A DNA stretch of 34,000 nucleotides from CAZGSV01 sp964528605 (GTDB taxonomy: Bacteria > Armatimonadota > Zipacnadia > CAZGSV01), in the NCBI GenBank assembly GCA_964528605.1, contig CAZGSV010000021.1, positions 1-34,000 on the forward strand, in the 5' to 3' direction. Both the position numbers and the translations under genes were made by a program. Below are positions 15,341 through 22,340 of this stretch, piece after piece (the first letter of the stretch is position 1; the number at the start of each line of letters is the position of its first letter). The notes beneath the pieces are model-generated. The model ran no database searches, was not told where the DNA came from, and saw only the letters and a program-made list of their open reading frames with translations.

Positions 15341-16354
15341 CTACAGCCCGCGGTCAATCATCATCGAGATCAGATCCGCCACCCGCACCGAGTAAGCCCA
15401 CTCGTTGTCGTACCAGGCAAACACCTTGACGAAGTTGCCACCGACGACCGCCGTGCAGGGGCCGTCCACGATCGAGGAATGCTCGTTGCTCTTGAAGTCC
15501 ATGGAAACCAGTTCCTGGTCGCAGAACTGCAGAATGCCCTTCATGCGGCCCTCCGCAGCCTTCTTCATCGCCGCGTTCACTTCCTCAACCGTGGTGGACT
15601 TGGTGGTGAGCACACCCAGGTCCACTATCGACACCGTCGGGGTGGGCACGCGGAGCGAGATGCCGTCCAGTTTGCCCTTCAACTCGGGGATCACCGAACC
15701 GATGGCCTTGGCCGCGCCCGTGGTCGTCGGGATGATGTTGAGCGCCGCGGCCCGCGCCCGCCGCAAGTCCTTGTGCGCCAGGTCGAGGATGCGCTGGTCG
15801 TTGGTGTAGGAATGGCACGTGGTCATATAGCCCTTCTCCACGCCAAAACTGTCCACCAGCACCTTCGCCACCGGCGCCAGCGCGTTCGTGGTGCAGGAGG
15901 CGTTAGAGAGAATGTGGTGCGCCTTGGGGTCGTACTTCTCGTCGTTCACCCCCAGCACCAGGGTGATGTCCTCACCCTTCGAGGGCGCGGTGATGATCAC
16001 CTTCTTTGCCCCCGCGTTGAGGTGAGGCTGTACTGTCTCGCGCTCGCGGAAGACGCCCGTGGACTCCACCACGATCTCCACCCCCAGGTCCTTCCACCCC
16101 AACTTCGCCGGGTCCTTCTCCGCCAGCACCTTGGTGCGCCGCCCATCCACCACCAGGAACTGCCCGTCCAGGGCCACCTCCGCCTCGAATTGCCCGTAGT
16201 TGCTGTCGTACTTCAGCAGATGGGCGTTGACCTCGGGCGCAAACAAGTCGTTGACAGCCGCGATCTCCACCTTGCTCCGGTACTTCTCGTGCAACGCCTT
16301 GAAGACTTGCCGTCCAATGCGGCCGAAACCGTTGATTCCAACCTTGGTTGCCAT
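15341..16354 (-). CDS. gap: Type I glyceraldehyde-3-phosphate dehydrogenase
   Basis: Gap oxidises and phosphorylates glyceraldehyde 3-phosphate with NAD+. The 337-residue protein has the dinucleotide-binding VGINGFGRIGRQVF at residues 5-18, the active-site Cys in SNASCTTNALAP, the catalytic His in YTNDQRILDLAHKD context (CHSYTNDQ), the phosphate-site TTTGAAKA and WYDNEWAYSVR. Start ATG 16354 has AGGAGG eight bases upstream; a second in-frame ATG at 16360 sits only two bases from the site. The open frame continues far upstream but that part is Gly/Arg-rich and antisense-like. It is the first gene of the operon, and the promoter lies at 16396-16425. The Asp near residue 34 (AAVNDLFAP) favours NAD over NADP. 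Confidence 0.98.
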   Translation of the reverse strand: MATKVGINGFGRIGRQVFKALHEKYRSKVEIAAVNDLFAPEVNAHLLKYDSNYGQFEAEVALDGQFLVVDGRRTKVLAEKDPAKLGWKDLGVEIVVESTGVFRERETVQPHLNAGAKKVIITAPSKGEDITLVLGVNDEKYDPKAHHILSNASCTTNALAPVAKVLVDSFGVEKGYMTTCHSYTNDQRILDLAHKDLRRARAAALNIIPTTTGAAKAIGSVIPELKGKLDGISLRVPTPTVSIVDLGVLTTKSTTVEEVNAAMKKAAEGRMKGILQFCDQELVSMDFKSNEHSSIVDGPCTAVVGGNFVKVFAWYDNEWAYSVRVADLISMMIDRGL

Positions 16355-16395
16355 TGGCATTCCCTCCTGTGACGCTGATTCTAAGGCGAGGCCGC

Positions 16396-16425
16396 AGTCT
16401 AGCCACCCCTGCCCCGCACCGTCAA
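16396..16425 (-). promoter_or_regulatory. Promoter of the gap-pgk-tpiA-prs operon
   Basis: On the minus strand: -35 TTGACG (16420-16425), 18-base spacer, -10 TAGACT (16396-16401). The same box pair TTGACG/TAGACT drives the subtilase gene (17517-17547). The predicted start near 16389 leaves a leader of about 35 bases with a strong AGGAGG. A perfect palindrome abuts the -35. Confidence 0.65.
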
Positions 16426-16439
16426 GGGGAAAGCCCCTT
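16424..16439. repeat. Perfect palindrome abutting the gap operon -35 box
   Basis: AAGGGG-AAAG-CCCCTT (arms 16424-16429 and 16434-16439) shares two bases with the -35 TTGACG. It lies 44 bases after the stop of the RHH gene. It could act as an operator for the gap operon or as a hairpin ending the RHH transcript; there is no T-run. The str promoter has a similar GGGA-N6-TCCC immediately ahead of its -35. Confidence 0.45.
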
Positions 16440-16482
16440 CCGGCCCTCTGCGCGCCGCGCCCTCGGGGACCCGCTGCCCGCC

Positions 16483-17436
16483 CTACTGCGATGCCAAGAA
16501 GGACCGCGCCCCAGCCCCAGCCTGATAGGTCGCCTTGGCGCCCGTGCCCGCCACCCCGATGGCCCCCAGTTCGCGCAGCCGAGCCAGCATCCCCGCCGCC
16601 ATCTGCTCCAGCGCACCGCCGCTCACGGCGTAGCGCGCCCCTATCGCTGCCAGAACTACCGCCTGGCTCTCCGCGCCTTCCCTGAATACCCCCAGCACCA
16701 CCCGCGCCGCCTCCGCCTCCCCGGGTACGCTCCCAGCCACATGCTCCCGCAGGAACTCCACCTCCGCCGCCGACAAGGCCGCCGAGTAATGCCCGGCATC
16801 CAGCAGCGGAGACTCCAGCAGCGCTAGGTCCGCGCCGGCCTTCGTCAGCCCCACGACCTGCTCGCCGACCAGATTCGCGGAGCGCGCGCACAACCCCAGC
16901 GCCTCCAACGCGCCCTCGCCGTCACCGCAGAGAAAACTCGCCACGTAGCGCTTCTTGCTCGCCCGCTCTTTGGGCCCCACCGGCAGCCCCGTGGACAGCC
17001 TCTCCCACCGCCTCCTGCCCACCTTCACGTCCAGGTCAAGGAGGAAGAGCCCGTACTCTCGCGCAGCCTGCGCCGCCGCCGCCTCGAGATCCCGCCGCAG
17101 GACGTTCTCTCGCTGCTCCCGCAAGAGCAAGTTCGCCAGCACACGCGCACCCAACTTCACCGGAAAGAAGCGGTTTATCATCGGATCCAGCGGCCGCTCC
17201 GACCCCTTGCCGCCGCCTACGACCTCCGGCGCCGCGCTCGGGCGCTGCAGCAGAGCCGCTGACTCCGCCACGCCCTCTAGCCCGAACGACTCCGGCGCCG
17301 CCTCCAGCGCAAGTTGGTTCTCTACCGCCGCCAGCACGAACGACTGCGTGGAATCGTAACGACCGCGGAAAACCAAATCCCTTATGCGGGCGGCAACGGA
17401 TTCCGGTAGGTCAGTGATCAAACGCATCCTCTGCAT
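16483..17436 (-). CDS. Ribbon-helix-helix protein with unrecognised C-terminal region
   Basis: The 317-residue product opens with MRLITDLPESVAARIRDL, then GRYDSTQSFVLAAVENQLA. This strand-helix-helix pattern is the ribbon-helix-helix (MetJ/Arc/CopG) DNA-binding fold, with the G-R/Y-S-x-x-x-F turn of the CopG/NikR type. About 40 low-complexity residues follow, then roughly 230 residues I do not recognise, starting NRFFPVKLGARVLANLLL. Two stretches in it, VVGLTKAGADLALLESP and MLARLRELGAIGVAGTG, look like winged-helix recognition/wing segments, so it may bind DNA through two different folds. I start it at ATG 17436 (GGGAGGG 11 bases upstream); ATG 17427 is the alternative and has CATAAT seven bases before it. 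It is divergent from the subtilase gene. A perfect inverted repeat just upstream suggests autoregulation. Function unknown. Confidence 0.8.
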   Translation of the reverse strand: MQRMRLITDLPESVAARIRDLVFRGRYDSTQSFVLAAVENQLALEAAPESFGLEGVAESAALLQRPSAAPEVVGGGKGSERPLDPMINRFFPVKLGARVLANLLLREQRENVLRRDLEAAAAQAAREYGLFLLDLDVKVGRRRWERLSTGLPVGPKERASKKRYVASFLCGDGEGALEALGLCARSANLVGEQVVGLTKAGADLALLESPLLDAGHYSAALSAAEVEFLREHVAGSVPGEAEAARVVLGVFREGAESQAVVLAAIGARYAVSGGALEQMAAGMLARLRELGAIGVAGTGAKATYQAGAGARSFLASQ

Positions 17437-17442
17437 TATGGC

Positions 17443-17461
17443 CGTTGCCCTCCCAGCAACG
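17443..17461. promoter_or_regulatory. Candidate operator of the RHH gene (6-7-6 inverted repeat)
   Basis: CGTTGC (17443-17448), seven bases, GCAACG (17456-17461). The repeat is perfect and sits 7-25 bases upstream of the RHH start codon, covering its ribosome site and likely promoter. RHH dimers bind short inverted or direct repeats, so negative autoregulation is a natural inference; it is not shown by sequence alone. Confidence 0.5.
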
Positions 17462-17516
17462 CAAATCCCCGCCCGCCCCTCCCACAAGGCGCCCAGAGCG
17501 ATCTCGCGCGGCACCT

Positions 17517-17547
17517 TTGACGAAACCGCGGGGGTACGGGGTAGACT
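17517..17547 (+). promoter_or_regulatory. Leaderless-type promoter of the subtilase gene
   Basis: -35 TTGACG (17517-17522), 19-base spacer, -10 TAGACT (17542-17547). Seven bases separate the -10 from ATG 17555, so the transcript should begin at the start codon. No Shine-Dalgarno is present. The spacer is longer than ideal, but the identical boxes before gap (18-base spacer) support the reading. Confidence 0.55.
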
Positions 17548-17554
17548 GCCCCAT

Positions 17555-20248
17555 ATGCCCGAATACCGCCCAAGCAGGCTGTTCACGCCGGCGCTGCTCC
17601 TCGTCGCCCTCCTGCTCGCTTCCCTCGGCCCAGCGCACGCCCTGCCGGCGCGCGAGTGGGTTGCGGCTCCGGGCACAAACGAGCGCCTCGAGGCCGTGGC
17701 CGGTGAGGTCCTGGTCCTGTGGAGCCCGGCCACCAGCCGCTCTTCCAGAGAGCAAGCCCACCGTGCCCTCGGCGCTCAGGTACTCGCGCGCACGCCTCTG
17801 AGCGACATAGAGAAGGTGCGTCTGCCCGCCGGCATGTCCGTGCCGCAAGCGCTCGCACACTACCAGGCCAACCCCCATGTCCGCGCGGCGGAGCCCAACT
17901 ACCTGTCTCGTCTGAACCTTGTCCCCGACGACCCCCTCCTCACTTACCAGCAATACCTGCCCCAGATTCAAGCGCCACAAGCCTGGGACGTTGCCACCGG
18001 CTCCGCCTCGGTAGTGGTCGCCGTCATTGACAGCGGCGTGGACCTCAACCACCCCGACCTCCAGAGCAAACTCTGGACCAACCCCGGCGAGATTCCCAGC
18101 AACAGCATTGACGACGACGGCAACGGCTACGTTGATGACTACTACGGCTGGGACTTCGTCAACGACGATCCCGACCCGAGCCCCAACCCAGATGGCAAAG
18201 ACAATGACGGCACAGGCGGCCCGGACACCGGCGTCCCACACGGCACCATGGTGGCAGGCATCATCGGCGCCACCACCAACAACAGTGTGGGCATCGCCTC
18301 GCTGGGCTGGAACGTGAAGATCATGGCTCTCCAGACCCATGACGACGAGGGCTATGCTGACTACTTCGCCATTGGCGAGGCCATTGACTACGCCGTCGCC
18401 ATGGACGCTCAAGTCATCAACCTCAGCACCAGCGGCCCCTATTCCTCCCTCATGCAAACCTGGATCGACACCGCGTACTCACACAACTGCGTCGTGGTCG
18501 CCGCCGCCGGGAACGCAGACCCGGGGCTCGACCTGGACACGCACCCGCAGTCGCCGGTCTGCAATGACGGAGCGGGCAACCACGTGGTGGGCGTGGCCGC
18601 AGTGGACTCCCAAGACGTCTGCCCCAGTTGGTCCAACCACGGCAGCCAGTACGTTGACGTGTCCGCGCCGGGCCTGGCCATCCTCAGCACCTCCTACATC
18701 AACCCCACCTACGGTTTCACCAACGCCTACGTGTATGGGAACGGCACCTCCTTCGCCGCCCCCCTGGTCTCCGCCCTGGCCGCCCTGGTGAAGTCCGTTC
18801 GCCCGGCCGCTTCCCCGGCCGAGGTGATGCAGGTGCTCAAGCAGGGAGCAGTGAACATTGACGCCAAGAACCCCGGCCTCGCCGGCGAACTCGGCGCCGG
18901 CCGCATTGACGCCTGGGCCACTGTCGCCCAAGCGCAAGGCTTCGCCTTCCCCGCCGGTCTAAGCCTTATCTCCTTCGGCCTCAATCTCGCCCCCGCCACG
19001 GACACCCCATCGGAGATCTTCGGCCCCACCCCTGTCACCCTCTACGCCTGGGATCCCACCCTCTCTCCCCCCGACTACCTCACCTACTCCGACCCGCGCG
19101 TGCAGTGGTTCCAGCCCGCCGCCGGCTACTGGCTCCGCGCCGATGCCTCCGGCGTCGCCCGCCTGGAAGGCACGGCGCTCCCCCAAGACCAACCCGCCGA
19201 GATCGCCGTGCGCACCGGCTGGAATCTCATCAGCTCGCCATTCGCCCTGCCCGTGCCGTGGGACCCGGCGGCCATTCAGGTGCGCACCGCGACCTCCAAG
19301 ACCCTCGCCGCCGCCGCGGCAGCGGGTGAAGTCCATGACTACGCCTGGGCCTACGACCAGCAGCAAGGCTACCTGCCCGTCACCAGCCTCGCCCTCGGCG
19401 GCGCCCTCAACCAACTGGAGTTCCATCGCGGCTACTGGTTCTACGCCGCGCAGGACGCCACCCTCGTCCTGCCCGCGCCTTCTGCCGGCGTGGCCGGCCT
19501 CTCCCGCGCAGCCTCGCAGATGCCCGCGTGGTCTTTGGCGCTCGTCGCCGCGACCGATGTAGGCCGAGCCACGGTCGTGATCGGCAACGCCCAGCCAGGG
19601 CAGCCCGAAGTCCGCTTCCTAGCCCCCCCCGCGGCCGAAGGGCAGCCTGCCATTCGCTTGCTCGCCTTCGGCACGCCTGTTCAGCAGCGTCCGCTCGCAC
19701 CCAGCGCAGTGCACTTGCCCGCGCTCGGCGTGCCAACGCAGCCCGCCGCCTGGGATCTCGAAGTCTATGCCCCGGCCGGAGATGAGGTGCGCCTATCCTG
19801 GCCCGGTATCGTCGCCCTGCCTCGCTCGCTCGAGGCCAGCCTCCAAGATCTGGAGGCCGGCACTTCGATTTCACTGCGCAATGCCGCGACCTACTCGTTC
19901 AATGCGGACGCCGCTCCCAGACGCCTCCGACTCACCGTCACCCCCTCTGTCGGCGGCCTGCTCCTGCAACTGCCTCCGCCCCAGCGCGCCCGCTCCGGAG
20001 CCTACGAGTTTACCATCGTCTCCTCCGCGCCTTGCCGGCTTTCCCTGGAAGTGCTCACCCTCGCCGGTGAAGTCGTCGCCCATCCCTGCACCGACACCGC
20101 GGCCGTCGCGGGCGTCAACCGCCGCGTGTGGCTGCCGCGCGGCAGCACCGGCTCCGTTCTCCCGCCCGGCCCCTACCTCTGTCGCGCCCAAGCCATTTCC
20201 CCATCCGGCCAAGCCGCCAACGCCGTCCGCGTTTTCCGTGTAGAATGA
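17555..20248 (+). CDS. Secreted subtilisin-family (S8) serine protease with tandem C-terminal modules
   Basis: The 897-residue protein starts with a signal peptide (basic RPSRLF, then a hydrophobic core LLLVALLLASLG, cleavage likely after AHA near residue 29). A short inhibitor-I9-like propeptide follows (GEVLVLW ... ANPHVRAAEPNYLS). The S8 catalytic triad is complete: Asp159 in VIDSGVDLNHP, His229 in PHGTMVAGIIG, Ser399 in GNGTSFAAPLV, with the oxyanion Asn in AAAGNADPG. An acidic insertion (SIDDDGNGYVDDYYGWDF) may bind calcium. After the protease come two tandem copies of a module running from G-x-x-LIS to GYW (about residues 467-545 and 553-640), then a beta-rich tail. I start it at ATG 17555; the frame is open further upstream but the extension is not protein-like. 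Its stop overlaps the next gene by ATGA. Probably a nutritional or cell-surface protease. Confidence 0.93.
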   Translation: MPEYRPSRLFTPALLLVALLLASLGPAHALPAREWVAAPGTNERLEAVAGEVLVLWSPATSRSSREQAHRALGAQVLARTPLSDIEKVRLPAGMSVPQALAHYQANPHVRAAEPNYLSRLNLVPDDPLLTYQQYLPQIQAPQAWDVATGSASVVVAVIDSGVDLNHPDLQSKLWTNPGEIPSNSIDDDGNGYVDDYYGWDFVNDDPDPSPNPDGKDNDGTGGPDTGVPHGTMVAGIIGATTNNSVGIASLGWNVKIMALQTHDDEGYADYFAIGEAIDYAVAMDAQVINLSTSGPYSSLMQTWIDTAYSHNCVVVAAAGNADPGLDLDTHPQSPVCNDGAGNHVVGVAAVDSQDVCPSWSNHGSQYVDVSAPGLAILSTSYINPTYGFTNAYVYGNGTSFAAPLVSALAALVKSVRPAASPAEVMQVLKQGAVNIDAKNPGLAGELGAGRIDAWATVAQAQGFAFPAGLSLISFGLNLAPATDTPSEIFGPTPVTLYAWDPTLSPPDYLTYSDPRVQWFQPAAGYWLRADASGVARLEGTALPQDQPAEIAVRTGWNLISSPFALPVPWDPAAIQVRTATSKTLAAAAAAGEVHDYAWAYDQQQGYLPVTSLALGGALNQLEFHRGYWFYAAQDATLVLPAPSAGVAGLSRAASQMPAWSLALVAATDVGRATVVIGNAQPGQPEVRFLAPPAAEGQPAIRLLAFGTPVQQRPLAPSAVHLPALGVPTQPAAWDLEVYAPAGDEVRLSWPGIVALPRSLEASLQDLEAGTSISLRNAATYSFNADAAPRRLRLTVTPSVGGLLLQLPPPQRARSGAYEFTIVSSAPCRLSLEVLTLAGEVVAHPCTDTAAVAGVNRRVWLPRGSTGSVLPPGPYLCRAQAISPSGQAANAVRVFRVE

Positions 20249-20721
20249 AAGGGCCTGGAATGCCCATACCTGCAAGAAAGCCAAGCACTGGCCCTGCGGT
20301 CGCGGTACTTGCCGTACTACTGCTCGCCCTGGTCGTGTGCCTGGGCTGCGGAGGAGGCGGTGACAAGACGCCGCCCACCATCACCGCCGTGACCGTGACA
20401 CCCAACATCCTCGACTACCAAGGCGGCCAGGCCACCGTAAGCGTCACCGCCTCCGACGATGTCACCGCCGCTCCCGCCCTGCTGGTCACCGCCGAACTGC
20501 TGGACTCCTCGCAAGCGGTCGTTGGCGGCCCCGTGACCCTCACGCTGGCAGGCGCGACCTACAGCGGCGTCCTGACCGCGCCCTCTAACCTCACCGCGCA
20601 GCAGCACACTTACACTGTGCGCGTGCGCGCGCGCGACGCCGCGGGCAACACCGCCACCGACCAGTCGCAATCGCTCACCGTCAGCGGACTGGACGGACCC
20701 CCGCCTCCGCCGCCACCCTAG
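20245..20721 (+). CDS. Putative lipoprotein with Ig-like beta domain
   Basis: The 158-residue product has a basic N-terminus (MPIPARK), a hydrophobic stretch (VAVLAVLLLALVV) and CLGC followed by GGGG, a lipobox-like site whose Cys (about residue 35) would carry lipid. The mature part reads KTPPTITAVTVTPNILD, VSVTASDDV and YTVRVRARDAAGNTATD. These are Ig-like/cadherin-like bacterial surface domain signatures. It ends in a run of prolines. The ATG at 20245 overlaps the subtilase stop (ATGA); ATG 20260, with AAAGGG six bases upstream, is equally possible. Co-expression with the protease suggests an outer-surface partner or binding protein. No enzymatic motif seen. Confidence 0.8.
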   Translation: MKGPGMPIPARKPSTGPAVAVLAVLLLALVVCLGCGGGGDKTPPTITAVTVTPNILDYQGGQATVSVTASDDVTAAPALLVTAELLDSSQAVVGGPVTLTLAGATYSGVLTAPSNLTAQQHTYTVRVRARDAAGNTATDQSQSLTVSGLDGPPPPPPP

Positions 20722-20728
20722 CACGCCG

Positions 20729-21235
20729 ATGAGCACGCCGCTGGCAGCCAACCCGGAGTCGCTGGCCGCCCTCCTGTGGCTGTTCGTCGGAGTGATGCCG
20801 ACCGTAGTAATGGCCACCATCGCCTGGTTCCTACAGGGCCGCTTCCCGACGCAGGCGCCGCTGCAAATCCTGGTGCCGGTGCTCTACATTCTGGTCGCGG
20901 TCGAATGGGTCGCCGCCTTCGTGGTCGAGGCCTCCTGGAGACGCCGCGTAGACGCCATGAACTCGCTTGGCCCCGGGCCAGATGAGCCTGCCAAGCCAGC
21001 GCTCCCGGAGGGCGCCGGCCCATTGCTGGTCACCCTGACCGCCACCCTCGCTGCCACCGGCAACAGCATCGCCATCTACGGCCTGGTCCTCGTCTTCCTC
21101 GGGATGCCCTTCCGGGCCGTACTGCCCTTCTTCGCCCTCGCTGCCGCGCACCTCATCGTCTTCCGCATTCGCTCGCTGCGTTTGGTGGAGGGCCTCAAGG
21201 CCGGCGCCGCCGGCCTACCCCCACCAATAGACTAG
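20729..21235 (+). CDS. Four-helix integral membrane protein of unknown function
   Basis: The 168-residue protein has four hydrophobic segments at about residues 12-35 (LAALLWLFVGVMPTVVMATI), 44-66 (ILVPVLYILVAVEWVAAFVV), 97-118 (PLLVTLTATLAATG) and 120-143 (YGLVLVFLGMPFRAVLPFFA). A polar loop rich in Pro and charged residues lies between helices two and three. No conserved catalytic motif is visible and I do not recognise the family. It starts at ATG 20729, seven bases after the lipoprotein stop without a clear ribosome site, which implies translational coupling. One base separates its stop from birA. Confidence 0.78.
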   Translation: MSTPLAANPESLAALLWLFVGVMPTVVMATIAWFLQGRFPTQAPLQILVPVLYILVAVEWVAAFVVEASWRRRVDAMNSLGPGPDEPAKPALPEGAGPLLVTLTATLAATGNSIAIYGLVLVFLGMPFRAVLPFFALAAAHLIVFRIRSLRLVEGLKAGAAGLPPPID

Positions 21236-21236
21236 G

Positions 21237-22013
21237 ATGCCTTTCGATCCAGCCCGTTACCGGGACTCCATTACAGCCGATAACCTGGGCAGGCAGGTCT
21301 ACCACTATCCCAGCGTCCCCTCGACCATGGACGTCGCCTTCCAACTCGCCGACCAAGGCGCGCAGTCGGGCGCTCTCGTAGTCGCCGACGAGCAGACCGC
21401 CGGCCGCGGGCGCACGGGGCGCGAATGGCTCTCCCAAAAGGAGGCCGGCCTCTGGTTCTCGCTGCTCCTGCTGGCCGAGGCTCCATGCGAATCGGTAGGC
21501 ATCCTTGCCCCCGCCACCGGCCTCGCCTTGGCCGCTCTCCTCACCGAGGAACTCTCCCTCCCCGCGCGCGTGAAATGGCCCAACGACGTCCGCGTGGACG
21601 GCAGGAAGATCGCCGGCGTCCTGGTCGAATCCCGCCGTCAGCGCCGCGTCATCGTCATCGGCGTCGGCCTGAACCTCCGCCTGCCCTCCCCTCTGCCCGA
21701 CGAACTCGCCGGCGAGATCACCGCCCTCGCGGTCGAGCGCCCGGAGGCTCTCCCACCCGAGGAACTCCTCGCCCGCATCATGTCCCGCCTGGAAGTCACA
21801 CTCACTCCTTGCCTCGCGCAAGACACCAAGGCCGTCGTTGACGAGTGGCCCGCATTCGACGAGTTCATCCGCCGACGCGTGACCGTCAAAGTCGGCCGCA
21901 GGGTCTTCACCGGCGCTGACCTCGGCCTGGCCGCCGACGGCAGCCTCTCCCTCCTTACTCCCCATGGCCTCAGACTCATCTCCGCCGGCGAGTTGGTGGG
22001 TCCCTCGTCCTAG
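21237..22013 (+). CDS. birA: Biotin-[acetyl-CoA-carboxylase] ligase, no DNA-binding domain
   Basis: BirA activates biotin with ATP to biotinyl-AMP and attaches it to a lysine of biotin carboxyl carrier proteins. The 258-residue protein begins at the catalytic domain: YPSVPSTMDVAF, VVADEQTAGRGRTGREW (the GRGRxGR biotinyl-AMP loop), GLWFSLLL, LPARVKWPNDVRVDGRKIAGVLVE (KWPND catalytic motif) and IGVGLNLRLP. The C-terminal SH3-like domain is present (VTVKVGRRVFTGADLGLAADGSL). There is no N-terminal winged helix, so it cannot act as a biotin-operon repressor by itself (group I ligase). It starts at ATG 21237, one base after the upstream stop. Confidence 0.96.
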   Translation: MPFDPARYRDSITADNLGRQVYHYPSVPSTMDVAFQLADQGAQSGALVVADEQTAGRGRTGREWLSQKEAGLWFSLLLLAEAPCESVGILAPATGLALAALLTEELSLPARVKWPNDVRVDGRKIAGVLVESRRQRRVIVIGVGLNLRLPSPLPDELAGEITALAVERPEALPPEELLARIMSRLEVTLTPCLAQDTKAVVDEWPAFDEFIRRRVTVKVGRRVFTGADLGLAADGSLSLLTPHGLRLISAGELVGPSS

Positions 22014-22049
22014 TGAACCGAGCCTCGCCACCGCCACGTTTAGTAACAG

Positions 22050-22274
22050 ATGTCCACGCACGACCCGAAGGCCGAAGACGAACGCTACGCGCGCGCCCGC
22101 GCGGCCATCCACGACCTCAATAACCTGCTCAATATCGCCCTGGCCAACGTGCAGTTGCTCGAGCGCGCCGTCACCGACGACGCCGCCATTGCGCGCCTAC
22201 AGAAGGCCGAGTCCGCGCTCAACCGCGCCGCCCAAGCGGTCGCCGTCCTCAGCGACCTCCTGCGCAAGCCCTAG
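22050..22274 (+). CDS. Stand-alone histidine-kinase DHp-like protein
   Basis: The 74-residue protein is a helical hairpin resembling the dimerisation/phosphoacceptor (DHp) domain of two-component kinases. Helix 1 carries AIHDLNNLLNIALANVQLLE with His21 followed by D-L-N-N, close to the H-box HDFNNLL of NtrB-like and hybrid kinases. Helix 2 is KAESALNRAAQAVAVLSDLL. No CA (ATPase) domain, membrane segment or sensor is attached: both ends are within the gene and a stop at 22272 is clear. It starts at ATG 22050, 36 bases behind birA, without a strong ribosome site. It could be a phosphotransfer protein (Spo0B/ChpT/Hpt-like role), a kinase decoy that titrates response regulators, or a remnant. Homology is by eye. 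Confidence 0.65.
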   Translation: MSTHDPKAEDERYARARAAIHDLNNLLNIALANVQLLERAVTDDAAIARLQKAESALNRAAQAVAVLSDLLRKP

Positions 22275-22294
22275 AGGCGGAGGCCGCGCGGGCC

Positions 22295-22313
22295 ACCGGA
22301 GGGGACTCCCGGT
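22295..22313. terminator. Imperfect hairpin between the convergent DHp-like and GH9 genes
   Basis: ACCGGAG (22295-22301) can pair with CTCCCGGT (22306-22313) with one bulge. It lies in the 66-base space where the plus-strand DHp-like gene meets the end of the minus-strand GH9 gene, a usual place for a bidirectional terminator. There is no T-run on either side. Confidence 0.25.
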
Positions 22314-22340
22314 CGCCGCCAGAGCCGATGCCTGCGGTGG

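Noticed and set aside
14879..16372. 497-codon plus-strand open frame opposite pgk and gap
   Set aside because: Antisense to two certain glycolytic genes, composition typical of a shadow frame.
17411..18457. 348-codon minus-strand open frame opposite the subtilase
   Set aside because: Covers the divergent promoter region and the catalytic domain of a clear S8 protease; Val/Gly-rich shadow.
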